From the NCBI GenBank assembly GCA_944325095.1, contig CALUYV010000011.1:1-40064 (forward strand): 40,064 bases of DNA, written 5' to 3'. Under the pieces are notes generated by a model that ran no database searches, was not told where the DNA came from, and was given only the letters and a program-made list of their open reading frames with translations. The stretch is from Candidatus Gastranaerophilales bacterium (GTDB lineage Bacteria > Cyanobacteriota > Vampirovibrionia > Gastranaerophilales > Gastranaerophilaceae). Positions 1 through 7,040 of the stretch are shown here, one piece after another. The translations under genes and the position numbers were made by a program. How positions within the stretch are numbered: the first letter of the stretch is position 1; every line of letters starts with the position of its first letter.

Positions 1-18
1 AATAGAGAATGAAAAAGA

Positions 19-44
19 AAACTCTTTCTATAAAGAAAGAGTTT
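19..44. terminator. hairpin, probable terminator or 3' end of a gene left of the window
   Basis: A perfect 10-bp inverted repeat (AAACTCTTTC / GAAAGAGTTT) encloses a 6-nt loop. Read on the minus strand it is followed by a T-rich run; on the plus strand the following bases are less U-rich. No gene inside the window clearly ends here, so it probably belongs to a gene outside the left edge. Confidence 0.4.
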
Positions 45-241
45 GGAAATTTTGTATAATTCCCCGATTGTAGTAAGTAGAAATTCCATCGTGTTATTTA
101 ACATATATATAAAGTGAATTTATTTCTCCTTTTTTCAGTTTTTCATTTTTTCGTTACATTTGTTAATATCTTTTCTTTTTAAGCAATATTTTTATTCAAA
201 ATAACTTTATATATACAGGGGAAAATATACGGGGGAATTTT

Positions 242-760
242 ATGCCTGATATTAATACTAAATATTCTGTATCATCGTTTCAGCAGTGTGACGGCACTAA
301 TTTTTCGACGGCTGGAGTTGATACCGGTGTAAAAGTCGGAAGCGGCAACTTGGGTATTTACACAGGTGTCGGGGCAACTTTTGATGGTAAGCCGTTTAGT
401 GCAATTATTGATTTTAAAGGTTCTGTGCCGTATGGCGAAAGCTGCGTTTCCGGCGGGTTCAGGGTTAGAAACAATTTAGGCGAAGGCTCTCAGACTGTTC
501 AATTCAGGGTTCAGCCTGCAACTGTAACTATTCCGGTTGCCCGAAATACAAGTATTTACACAACTCCTTATGTTGCTGCAAAAGTTAATTATAAATCCGG
601 CGGAATGGATACAACTGTCGGGAATTTTACCGGAATTTCAACAAAAGTCGGAAAGGCAAATATATTTGTTGAAGGTCAGATTTATGATGTAACTAAGGTT
701 AATGCAAATACTACCAGTGTAAATGTCGGGATTTCTATTCCTTTGAACGGAGGAAAGTAA
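242..760 (+). CDS. beta-rich hypothetical protein, outer-membrane-barrel-like, no signal peptide
   Basis: Product of 172 aa that I do not recognise. Most of it is alternating polar and hydrophobic residues with many Gly, Thr, Val and Asn, as in beta strands. The end (residues about 130-172) reads like the last strands of a small outer-membrane barrel, finishing in NVGISIPL. There is no N-terminal hydrophobic segment and no in-frame upstream start that would supply one, so normal Sec export to the outer membrane is not supported. The start is set by a strong GGGGG ribosome site 7 nt before the ATG. Its stop is one base from the next ATG, so it is co-transcribed with the subtilisin-like gene and may be its partner, substrate or inhibitor (inference). 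Confidence 0.75.
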   Translation: MPDINTKYSVSSFQQCDGTNFSTAGVDTGVKVGSGNLGIYTGVGATFDGKPFSAIIDFKGSVPYGESCVSGGFRVRNNLGEGSQTVQFRVQPATVTIPVARNTSIYTTPYVAAKVNYKSGGMDTTVGNFTGISTKVGKANIFVEGQIYDVTKVNANTTSVNVGISIPLNGGK

Positions 761-761
761 A

Positions 762-2120
762 ATGGGGCTTCCTATAGGCAAAGCTGCAGGTTTGTTATTT
801 GGAAAAGGTTTAGGGATTATAAAAGTTAAGCCGCAAAAATTACACGGTATAAATCCGGTGCTTATTTATCCGAAAAACGGAAAGTCGTTTGAATTGCCGC
901 GGTTTTGCACGGAAGAAATGCAGACCGCATTAAAAATGAATAAAACTGCAATAAAACAGGTAAAAACCCCTTCTGTAAAATTTTATCCCGAGGCGGATGC
1001 TGTGGATTTGAAGCGGCTTACTTCAACTTCTATTGAAGATTCTTATTCAAGGGTAGAGTGGACAAATCCTAAAGACGGCAAGGTCTATAACCTTTTAAAA
1101 CAGGGTGAAACCGAAGATGGCAAAGTTATTGTCAGAATATTGAATGAAAACGGAGGATTTATTAAAGAAGCACGGTTAACGCCGAAAGTTATCGGGATTC
1201 CTGATAACTATACAACTACTTTCGGAGATTTAGGGCTTACTCATGGCGAAATGACAAATATTTTTGCAAAAAGAAATAATCCTTTTGCAAAGTATGTACC
1301 TTTTAATATTTCACGGCAAGCCATTTTTCAGCATAGAGAACTGGATGAGATTTTTGAATATGTGAATAAAGGCGGAAAACTGGATTATCTTTCTTGTTCT
1401 TACGGCGGAAAAGTTTATCTTAAGAAAAAGATTTCATTATTGGATCCTAATATGAAACAATTACTTGAAGAACAGCAGGGGTATGACAGATTAGCGCAAA
1501 ACGGAACAAGAATATTAAATGCAGCGGGTAACGCTTCCCTTGCCGAGTCGGGTAAAAGCGGCGGGTTAGCGTGCGATATTCTTACAACAAATGCAAAAGC
1601 GGAAGGTGTCGGTTCTTTAAATCCTGCAACAGGCAAAATTTCTGACTTTTCACTGTCCAGAAATTCAAATCTAACCCAGCATTATGAAGTTGGTGAATTT
1701 ATGCCGTCATTAACTCCTGACGGAGTTAATATAACAGGTCTGGCCGGTACTGATATGGGGTTTGTTTCATCAAGCCTAAGACGCAAGGCAGCAAATCCTC
1801 TGCTTGGCAAGTCTGTTGATAAGGTTCAGCATCTGAGTTATACAATTGATTCCCGTCTGCGGGATATTCAAACTCAAATATGGAAACTTTTTAAGTCCGG
1901 CAAATCTGCTGATGAAATAATGAAAGAAAAAGCCCTGCTTGAAGAACAGAAAATGCTGTATAGTCAGAGAAAACGCAAACTTTTCGATTATGCAAATGAA
2001 CTCAGAGTTATTGACGGAAAATATCAGGTTCCGTTTGATAGACTTACCGGTACATCAATATCAACTCCTGTAAGAACGGCTAAACTTGCATTAAATGATA
2101 TGATGGAAGGTGTAATTTAA
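762..2120 (+). CDS. divergent subtilisin-like (S8-type) serine protease homologue
   Basis: Product of 452 aa in which the landmarks of the subtilase fold appear in the right order. A possible Asp is at 148 (IPDNY), the His motif at 160-163 (THGE, H161), a substrate-strand-like SCSYGG at 211-216, the oxyanion Asn in AAGN (N257), and the serine motif GTSISTP at 430-436 (S432). The stretch after N257 resembles the usual strand leading to a 'VGSL/DFS' segment. Odd points: Asp and His are only 13 residues apart, a Lys/Glu-rich insert of about 100 residues (335-425) precedes the Ser motif, and the chain ends 20 residues after Ser432. There is no signal peptide; the N-terminus is a Gly-rich hydrophobic stretch (MGLPIGKAAGLLFGKG). 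It is translationally adjacent to the upstream gene. The family assignment is motif-based; activity is uncertain. Confidence 0.6.
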   Translation: MGLPIGKAAGLLFGKGLGIIKVKPQKLHGINPVLIYPKNGKSFELPRFCTEEMQTALKMNKTAIKQVKTPSVKFYPEADAVDLKRLTSTSIEDSYSRVEWTNPKDGKVYNLLKQGETEDGKVIVRILNENGGFIKEARLTPKVIGIPDNYTTTFGDLGLTHGEMTNIFAKRNNPFAKYVPFNISRQAIFQHRELDEIFEYVNKGGKLDYLSCSYGGKVYLKKKISLLDPNMKQLLEEQQGYDRLAQNGTRILNAAGNASLAESGKSGGLACDILTTNAKAEGVGSLNPATGKISDFSLSRNSNLTQHYEVGEFMPSLTPDGVNITGLAGTDMGFVSSSLRRKAANPLLGKSVDKVQHLSYTIDSRLRDIQTQIWKLFKSGKSADEIMKEKALLEEQKMLYSQRKRKLFDYANELRVIDGKYQVPFDRLTGTSISTPVRTAKLALNDMMEGVI

Positions 2121-2147
2121 ACTCCGGCAGATTGAACGGGGCAGATT

Positions 2148-2486
2148 TTACAGTAAAATTTTAAAAAGGTCGCATAGAAGTTTCAATTTAGGAGTATTAT
2201 TTTTCAAAGTTTCCAGTTTTTTTATTAAGTAGTTGTACATTTCTTCATTAGAATTTATGCTGATATTCTGGAAAATTTCATAAGGTTCTACTTCAAGTAT
2301 TTTTGCCATATTTTCAAGGGTGTTTAAAGTCATAAACCCTCTGCCTGTTTCAATATAACTTAACGAGGTTGTTGCTATATTTAAGGCTTCAGCAAGTTTT
2401 TCCTGACTCAACCCCTTTTGTTTCCTCAAATATTGGATTCTTTTTCCTAACTGTTTATTTATTTCTGATTTCATCTTTGGATACAT
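2148..2486 (-). CDS. XRE-family helix-turn-helix transcriptional regulator
   Basis: Product of 112 aa from the chosen ATG. Residues about 14-69 form a Cro/C1-type HTH: LGKRIQYLRKQKGLSQEKLA, then ALNIATTSLSYIETGRG, then LENMAKILEVEP. The remaining 40 residues are helical and may mediate dimerisation. The frame stays open to a TTG at 2534, but that extension is not HTH-like. ATGs at 2486 and 2474 are both possible and neither has a clear ribosome site. It stands alone, convergent with the protease operon and divergent from the GT2 gene. Its target cannot be told from the sequence. Confidence 0.85.
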   Translation of the reverse strand: MYPKMKSEINKQLGKRIQYLRKQKGLSQEKLAEALNIATTSLSYIETGRGFMTLNTLENMAKILEVEPYEIFQNISINSNEEMYNYLIKKLETLKNNTPKLKLLCDLFKILL

Positions 2487-2629
2487 AATTACTGACCATA
2501 TTGTTATAATATTTTCATATTTATTTGAAAACAAATATATATAATCTATTCTTATATAGAGTAAATATATTGGCTTATTAGATTCAGTTTATTTTATAGT
2601 ATTTTTGTAGGTAGTTGGAGTTATGTAAT

Positions 2630-3493
2630 ATGATTAAGGTCAGTGTAATTATTCCTGTTTATAATGTTGAAAAGTATTTAGGGCAATGTCTGGATAGTAT
2701 ATGCAGCCAGACACTCAAAGATATCGAAATTATCTGCGTTGATGACGGCTCAACCGATAATTCGTTAGAAATTTTAAACCGTTATTCTCAAAACGATTCC
2801 CGTATTGTTGTAGTTTCTCAAGGTAAAAATAAGGGGCTTTCTGTTACAAGAAATACGGGTCTTGCGATAGCAAAAGGTGAATTTATATGTTTTATTGATT
2901 CTGATGATTATATTGATGAGAAATATCTTGAAAAATTATATAATTGCGCCGTGAAATATGATTGTGAAATTGCCTGCTGCGGATTTATCAGAGTAAGCGG
3001 TAATCGAAAATATAAAATGATGCAATTTGATAAAGAAGAAGTATTTAAAACAATAGAAGATAAAATGAATGCGGCTAAAGTGCCTGAACATAATTATGTT
3101 TGGGGCAAAATATTCAACAGGAGAAAGTTTCTTGATGGTAATCTTGTGTTTGCTCCATACAGGTATTACGAAGATATTGAAATAACCCTTAGAATATTGA
3201 ATACTTTAGGGAATATGGTTACAGTTCCTGATATTTATTACTATTATCGTAAAAATCCGGATTCTATAATTCATGTACCGACAACAAAGAAAAAACAGGA
3301 TTTTGATTGGGCAGTTTCCGAGTTATATAATTATGCTGCTCAAAATAATATTACATTGCCGGAAGATAAATTATTTGAGAGAAAATATTTTATTAAACTC
3401 TGGGGTTTTACTCTTTTAAAAATTTATAAGAAAGAGTTTTTCATCAGGGTAAAATTGTTTGGTTTTATTCCGCTGTTAACAATATCAAGATGA
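2630..3493 (+). CDS. family 2 glycosyltransferase
   Basis: Product of 287 aa with a GT-A fold of the EpsH/WcaA type. It has the N-terminal VSVIIPVYNVEKYL, the nucleotide-binding VDDGSTDNS (37-45), the metal-binding DSDD (90-93), a WGKIFNR segment (about 158-164) and YYEDIE (about 179-184) holding the likely catalytic acid. The C-terminal FGFIPLLTISR is a common tail in polysaccharide GT2 enzymes. It should transfer a sugar from a nucleotide sugar during surface glycan or lipid glycan synthesis. The start is the ATG at 2630, with GGAG 9 nt upstream, rather than an in-frame TTG at 2615. No other glycan genes are adjacent, so donor and acceptor are unknown. Confidence 0.92.
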   Translation: MIKVSVIIPVYNVEKYLGQCLDSICSQTLKDIEIICVDDGSTDNSLEILNRYSQNDSRIVVVSQGKNKGLSVTRNTGLAIAKGEFICFIDSDDYIDEKYLEKLYNCAVKYDCEIACCGFIRVSGNRKYKMMQFDKEEVFKTIEDKMNAAKVPEHNYVWGKIFNRRKFLDGNLVFAPYRYYEDIEITLRILNTLGNMVTVPDIYYYYRKNPDSIIHVPTTKKKQDFDWAVSELYNYAAQNNITLPEDKLFERKYFIKLWGFTLLKIYKKEFFIRVKLFGFIPLLTISR

Positions 3494-3496
3494 AAT

Positions 3497-4276
3497 TTAT
3501 TTAATTTCTTTCTGGTATGCCCATGCCGAGTGGTTATGGATGCTTTCAAAGGCTTCGCAGTCAACCTCAAACTCTTTTACTACAGGGTGGTTTCTTAGTT
3601 TGACAACAACATCTCTTAAAACATCTTCTACAAATTTAGGATTATCCCATGCTTTTTCCGTTACAAATTTTTCATCCTGTCTTTTTAATAACGGATAAAC
3701 CGGACACGATGCGCAGGATTCAATGAGTTCTATCAAATCTTCAAGCCATACATGTTCTGTTTCATCATACGAAATTTTAACGGAAATCACTGCTCTCTGA
3801 TTATGTGCTCCGTTGTCCGAAATCTCTTTTGAACAAGGGCATAATGTCGTTACGGGAACTTTTACACCCAGTATAAATTTGTATTCGTTTTTGTCTATTA
3901 TTCCTTCAAAAGAACAATCGTAGCACATAGGGGCAGACAATCCGGTTACTGGTGCTTTTTTATCAACGAAATATTTAAAACAAAATTCTAATTCGCCGCT
4001 TTGGGCATGCAGGTTTTTTATAATTTTTTCAAGGCATCCTTTGATATCAATTCCGAGCAGGTCTTTAGTTCTCCATTCGTTCAAAACTTCTACAAATCTG
4101 CTCATGTGGGTGCCTTTATAATCTCTTGGCAAAGATACACAGGTTCTTGCTGTTGCATATACGACTTTGTTGGATTTGTTTTTTCGCTGTATAATCAACG
4201 GCAATTCAACATGCTTGATGCCTACTTTTTGTATATCAATATTTCTGTTATCCTGCGTATTTTGTACATCTTTCAT
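3497..4276 (-). CDS. folE2: GTP cyclohydrolase I type 2 (FolE2)
   Basis: Product of 259 aa matching the COG1469/FolE2 family. These enzymes convert GTP to 7,8-dihydroneopterin triphosphate for folate or queuosine synthesis and can use metals other than zinc. Diagnostic features are the central TLCPCSKEIS (145-153, Cys146/Cys148) followed by GAHNQR (156-161), the early VELPLIIQRK, and the C-terminal EAFESIHNHSAWAY. Length is typical. The gene lies 21 bp downstream of mazG on the same strand with only a weak ribosome site (CGGA), so it is probably co-transcribed with mazG. The two 3' ends here (GT2 on plus, folE2 on minus) are nearly touching, with no obvious terminator. Confidence 0.95.
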   Translation of the reverse strand: MKDVQNTQDNRNIDIQKVGIKHVELPLIIQRKNKSNKVVYATARTCVSLPRDYKGTHMSRFVEVLNEWRTKDLLGIDIKGCLEKIIKNLHAQSGELEFCFKYFVDKKAPVTGLSAPMCYDCSFEGIIDKNEYKFILGVKVPVTTLCPCSKEISDNGAHNQRAVISVKISYDETEHVWLEDLIELIESCASCPVYPLLKRQDEKFVTEKAWDNPKFVEDVLRDVVVKLRNHPVVKEFEVDCEAFESIHNHSAWAYQKEIK

Positions 4277-4297
4277 CTGATTATTTTCCGTTGTTTG

Positions 4298-5086
4298 TTA
4301 TTTTACTGTCTGCTTTTTGATTTCTTTTTTTGCTTGTTGCCACAATTTATCGTATTCATCGAGCGAATATTCCGTTAATGGTTTTTCCGCTAATTCTTCC
4401 ATTTTGCGGAATCTTTTTTCAAATTTTTTATTGGCTTTGAGCAGTGCCTGTTCTGCATCAATTTTATTCCAACGTGCAAGATTTACAACCGCAAATAGAA
4501 TATCGCCGAATTCTTCTTCCATATTGAGTTTATCGCCGTTTTCTTTTGCCTGTTTAAATTCTTGAAATTCGGATTTGATACAATCGTATAAAGTTTCTTC
4601 ATCAGGCCATTCAAAACCTTGTTTTACGGCTTTTTTTGAAATCTTTTGTGCAGAAATCAGTGCTGCCTGGCTTCTTGATATTCCGTCCATTGCGGATTTT
4701 CTGTGAGTTTTTTCTTCTGCCTTTAACTTATCCCAGGCTTGAAGGACATCATCAGAATTATCAATTTTTGCATTTCCGAAAACATGCGGATGTCTGTGTA
4801 TGAGTTTTTTGTTTAATTCCTGCGCTACATCCTCAATATCAAAAGCCCCTTCTTCCGAGGCGATTTGTGAATGAAGAACAACCTGCAGCAAAACATCTCC
4901 GAGTTCTTCTTTCAGGTGTTTCATATCATTATCATCTATTGCATCTACTGCCTCATAGGCTTCTTCAATCATATTCGGGCGCAGTGAATAATGTGTCTGC
5001 TCTCTGTCCCACGGGCATCCGTCAGGTGCTCTGAGTTTGCGTATTATAGATATCAATTCTTCCAGATTTTTATATTCCATATTCAT
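4298..5086 (-). CDS. mazG: nucleoside triphosphate pyrophosphohydrolase MazG
   Basis: Product of 262 aa, the usual two-domain MazG. The N-terminal half has LRAPDGCPWDREQTH, then EEAYE (41-45) and EELGD (60-64). The second half repeats the arrangement with SEFQE (172-176) and EEFGD (191-195). MazG hydrolyses NTPs or dNTPs to the monophosphate and PPi, cleaning aberrant nucleotides or lowering ppGpp under starvation. The start could be Met1 or Met3; there is no ribosome site, and a TAAAAT -10-like hexamer lies directly upstream, which favours a leaderless start at the second ATG (5080). folE2 follows 21 bp downstream. Confidence 0.95.
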   Translation of the reverse strand: MNMEYKNLEELISIIRKLRAPDGCPWDREQTHYSLRPNMIEEAYEAVDAIDDNDMKHLKEELGDVLLQVVLHSQIASEEGAFDIEDVAQELNKKLIHRHPHVFGNAKIDNSDDVLQAWDKLKAEEKTHRKSAMDGISRSQAALISAQKISKKAVKQGFEWPDEETLYDCIKSEFQEFKQAKENGDKLNMEEEFGDILFAVVNLARWNKIDAEQALLKANKKFEKRFRKMEELAEKPLTEYSLDEYDKLWQQAKKEIKKQTVK

Positions 5087-5174
5087 ATTTTAACACAAAT
5101 CATTCAAAAGGTGGATTTAAAAATCAGACACTATGGTAAACTTTGAATGTGGATAGAAAGAAAGAGGTTTAACC

Positions 5175-5738
5175 ATGTCAACTGTAGAAAAAATTACCCA
5201 ATTAAGCCATCGTATCTTTAATACAAGTGCGAATGAGCAAAACACTTCAAGAACAAGCAATCCTTTTGCTGTTTCAAATTTTCAGAAAAATATTCTGACT
5301 GAAGATGTTTTTGAATCAAGTAAAGCAAAAGAAGCAAAAAATGTTAGTTTTACCGGAAATCTGAGTGCAGGTTCTAAAAGAATCTACTCGACTTTTGTCG
5401 GCTCTCTCAGTGATCTTGGCAGCAAATTCTATGAAGGTATAGAAAATATTGTTGCATTCAGCCGTAAAGTTTGGGACGGTGTTGTTAATACCTGGAATAA
5501 AATTCAGGAAATCGGCAACAAAGAAATCAATTTAGAAGGTGCTAAAAATGTACTGAATAAAGAAATTTCTTTAGATGGTGCAAAAAATGTTCTTTCAATG
5601 GATATAACATCACTGTTTGCAAAACCGAAAGAACGTGAAATTGCAAAAATGGCAAAAATGGATCCTCATTCTGAGGTTAAACCAATGTTGAAAGAGGCAT
5701 TATCAGCATTAGAGGCTGATATGACAGCGGCTGCATAG
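5175..5738 (+). CDS. hypothetical protein with F-T-G motif and tandem 13-residue repeat
   Basis: Product of 187 aa, not recognised. The first 50 residues are polar and low complexity. They are followed by NVSFTGN (56-62), which matches the short motif found near the N-terminus of several other proteins in this window. The middle is amphipathic and aromatic (VGSLSDLGSKFYEGIENIVAFSR). Residues about 118-142 hold two copies of a 13-residue unit, NKEINLEGAKNVL and NKEISLDGAKNVL, with a partial third copy. There is no signal peptide or TM segment. The start is supported by AAAGAGG 8 nt before the ATG. The next gene starts 9 bp after the stop with its own strong ribosome site, so the two form an operon ending at the 6181 terminator. 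Confidence 0.75.
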   Translation: MSTVEKITQLSHRIFNTSANEQNTSRTSNPFAVSNFQKNILTEDVFESSKAKEAKNVSFTGNLSAGSKRIYSTFVGSLSDLGSKFYEGIENIVAFSRKVWDGVVNTWNKIQEIGNKEINLEGAKNVLNKEISLDGAKNVLSMDITSLFAKPKEREIAKMAKMDPHSEVKPMLKEALSALEADMTAAA

Positions 5739-5747
5739 GAGGGTTAG

Positions 5748-6140
5748 ATGGATAATAAGAATAGTATTAAAAATAATAAGAACTTTAATAAAGTAAGCAA
5801 CATTATTGAATCTCTGGCAATCAATCCTAATCCTGATTCAGTTGCTGTATTGGAAGAAATCGGAACCAATTCTTCAATTGATGAAGTCAGAGAATTAACC
5901 TCAAGAGCACTGGTAAAAAGAAATGAGCACAATTCATTATCTGTTGTCATTGCAAACAGAGGCAAAGGTATCAACGACATGTCTACAGTTGTCGCTATGA
6001 GTACAATAAACGAACTTTTATCTCTTGAAAATAAAGAAGAAGCTATGAAAGTTCTTGAAAATACAATTTCTTCAGAAACATTTGATGAAGAAGTTAAAGA
6101 AAATGCTCGTTCAGTAAAAGCATTGATGGCTCTTAGTTAA
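5748..6140 (+). CDS. small helical HEAT-like hypothetical protein
   Basis: Product of 130 aa, hydrophilic and almost entirely helix-forming. Paired-helix units (SVAVLEEIGTNSSIDEVREL and AMKVLENTISSETFDEEVKE) resemble HEAT/ARM-type repeats, suggesting a protein-binding role. There are no catalytic motifs and no signal peptide. An excellent ribosome site (AGGAGGG, 5 nt spacing) precedes the ATG. It is the second gene of the operon that starts at 5175 and is followed by a strong hairpin terminator, so its product probably acts with the 187-aa protein (inference). Confidence 0.75.
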   Translation: MDNKNSIKNNKNFNKVSNIIESLAINPNPDSVAVLEEIGTNSSIDEVRELTSRALVKRNEHNSLSVVIANRGKGINDMSTVVAMSTINELLSLENKEEAMKVLENTISSETFDEEVKENARSVKALMALS

Positions 6141-6180
6141 CGGTAATCTAAGTTATTTGGTTAGATTATATTTCATATAT

Positions 6181-6208
6181 AAAAAAGAGGTTAAAAGCCT
6201 CTTTTTTT
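6181..6208. terminator. intrinsic terminator, probably bidirectional
   Basis: AAAAAAGAGG, a 7-nt loop, then CCTCTTTTTT. It ends the 5175-6140 operon on the plus strand. Because it has an A-tract on one side and a T-tract on the other, it can also serve the convergent gene on the minus strand. Confidence 0.85.
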
Positions 6209-6219
6209 ATTGTTATTTT

Positions 6220-6954
6220 TTAGTAAGGCTTATTTACAAGTGAATTATGGGTGTTGATTTCTATTTTATCATCAAGGGGTTTCAATTTAATTTTTTTGCC
6301 GTATCTTTTTTCAAGAGCAAGTTCAATAAGATAGTCCGCAAATTGAGGGTTTTTCGGAAGAAGCGACCCGTGCAGATATGTACCGAAAACATTTTTATAT
6401 CTTGCGCCTTCAAACCCGTCACAACCGTTATTTCCGTGTCCTGTTATACTTTTCCCTAGCGGTTTTGTGTTCCCTTCAAGATATGTCAGCCCGCTGTGGT
6501 TTTCAAAGCCCACAAGAGTATCCGGAGTCAGAAAATCTGTTTTAACTGTTACATTTCCTATAAATCTGTTTTTCCCCGCAACAGTGTAAATATCAAGCAG
6601 TGATATTCCTTTTAACTTTTCTTTTCCATGCGGCTGGTAATAATGCCCGAAAAGTTGATATCCTCCGCAAATCCCGAGGAATACCGCACCTGCTTCCATC
6701 CGGTCTGTAAGTTCTGCTTTGCGGGAATAAAGTTCTTTTGCAACATCTTCCTGCTGCTTATCCTGACCGCCTCCGATAAAATATAAATCGTTGTTTCCGA
6801 TTTTATCCCCGATATTTATATTGTTAATTTCAACTTTTATATTGCGCCATTCGCATCTTTTTTTTAATGTTATTATATTCCCTAAATCTCCGTACAAATT
6901 TAATAATTCCGGATATAAATGCGCAATTGATATTGTTAAGTTACTCTCTTCCAT
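6220..6954 (-). CDS. gatD: GatD-like glutamine amidotransferase (lipid II isoglutaminyl synthase, glutaminase subunit)
   Basis: Product of 244 aa, a class-I triad-type glutaminase of the CobB/CobQ-like group. It has the nucleophile elbow GICGGYQ (Cys96), KNRF with Arg130 at the position known to matter in GatD, and GTYLHG with His195. GatD supplies ammonia to MurT, which amidates D-Glu of the peptidoglycan stem peptide. The N-terminal AHLYPELLNLYGDLGNI is typical of the family. MurT usually lies next to gatD but is not in this window; the neighbour is a divergent sensor kinase. The ATG is preceded by TGCTATAAT with only 7 nt between, so the transcript is likely leaderless. Confidence 0.88.
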   Translation of the reverse strand: MEESNLTISIAHLYPELLNLYGDLGNIITLKKRCEWRNIKVEINNINIGDKIGNNDLYFIGGGQDKQQEDVAKELYSRKAELTDRMEAGAVFLGICGGYQLFGHYYQPHGKEKLKGISLLDIYTVAGKNRFIGNVTVKTDFLTPDTLVGFENHSGLTYLEGNTKPLGKSITGHGNNGCDGFEGARYKNVFGTYLHGSLLPKNPQFADYLIELALEKRYGKKIKLKPLDDKIEINTHNSLVNKPY

Positions 6955-7025
6955 ACTCTGGATTATAGCATAAAAATATCTCGTATCCGAAATGCCAAAT
7001 TTTTACTTCCTTTATTTATGTTATA

Positions 7026-7034
7026 TGCTATAAT
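7026..7034 (+). promoter_or_regulatory. extended -10 promoter 6 nt before the ATG (leaderless start)
   Basis: TGCTATAAT lies 6 nt before the ATG of the sensor kinase, which would place the transcription start at or next to the start codon. The same TGCTATAAT stands on the minus strand 7 nt before the divergent gatD ATG (6962-6970). No Shine-Dalgarno sequence is present for either gene. Confidence 0.65.
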
Positions 7035-7040
7035 CTGTTT

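Noticed and set aside
2486-2534. TTG-initiated 16-residue extension of the XRE regulator
   Set aside because: The added residues do not belong to the HTH fold, and no ribosome site supports the TTG.
4001-4378. Plus-strand 125-codon frame opposite folE2/mazG
   Set aside because: It is antisense to two clearly identified enzymes and has the hydrophobic composition typical of a shadow frame.
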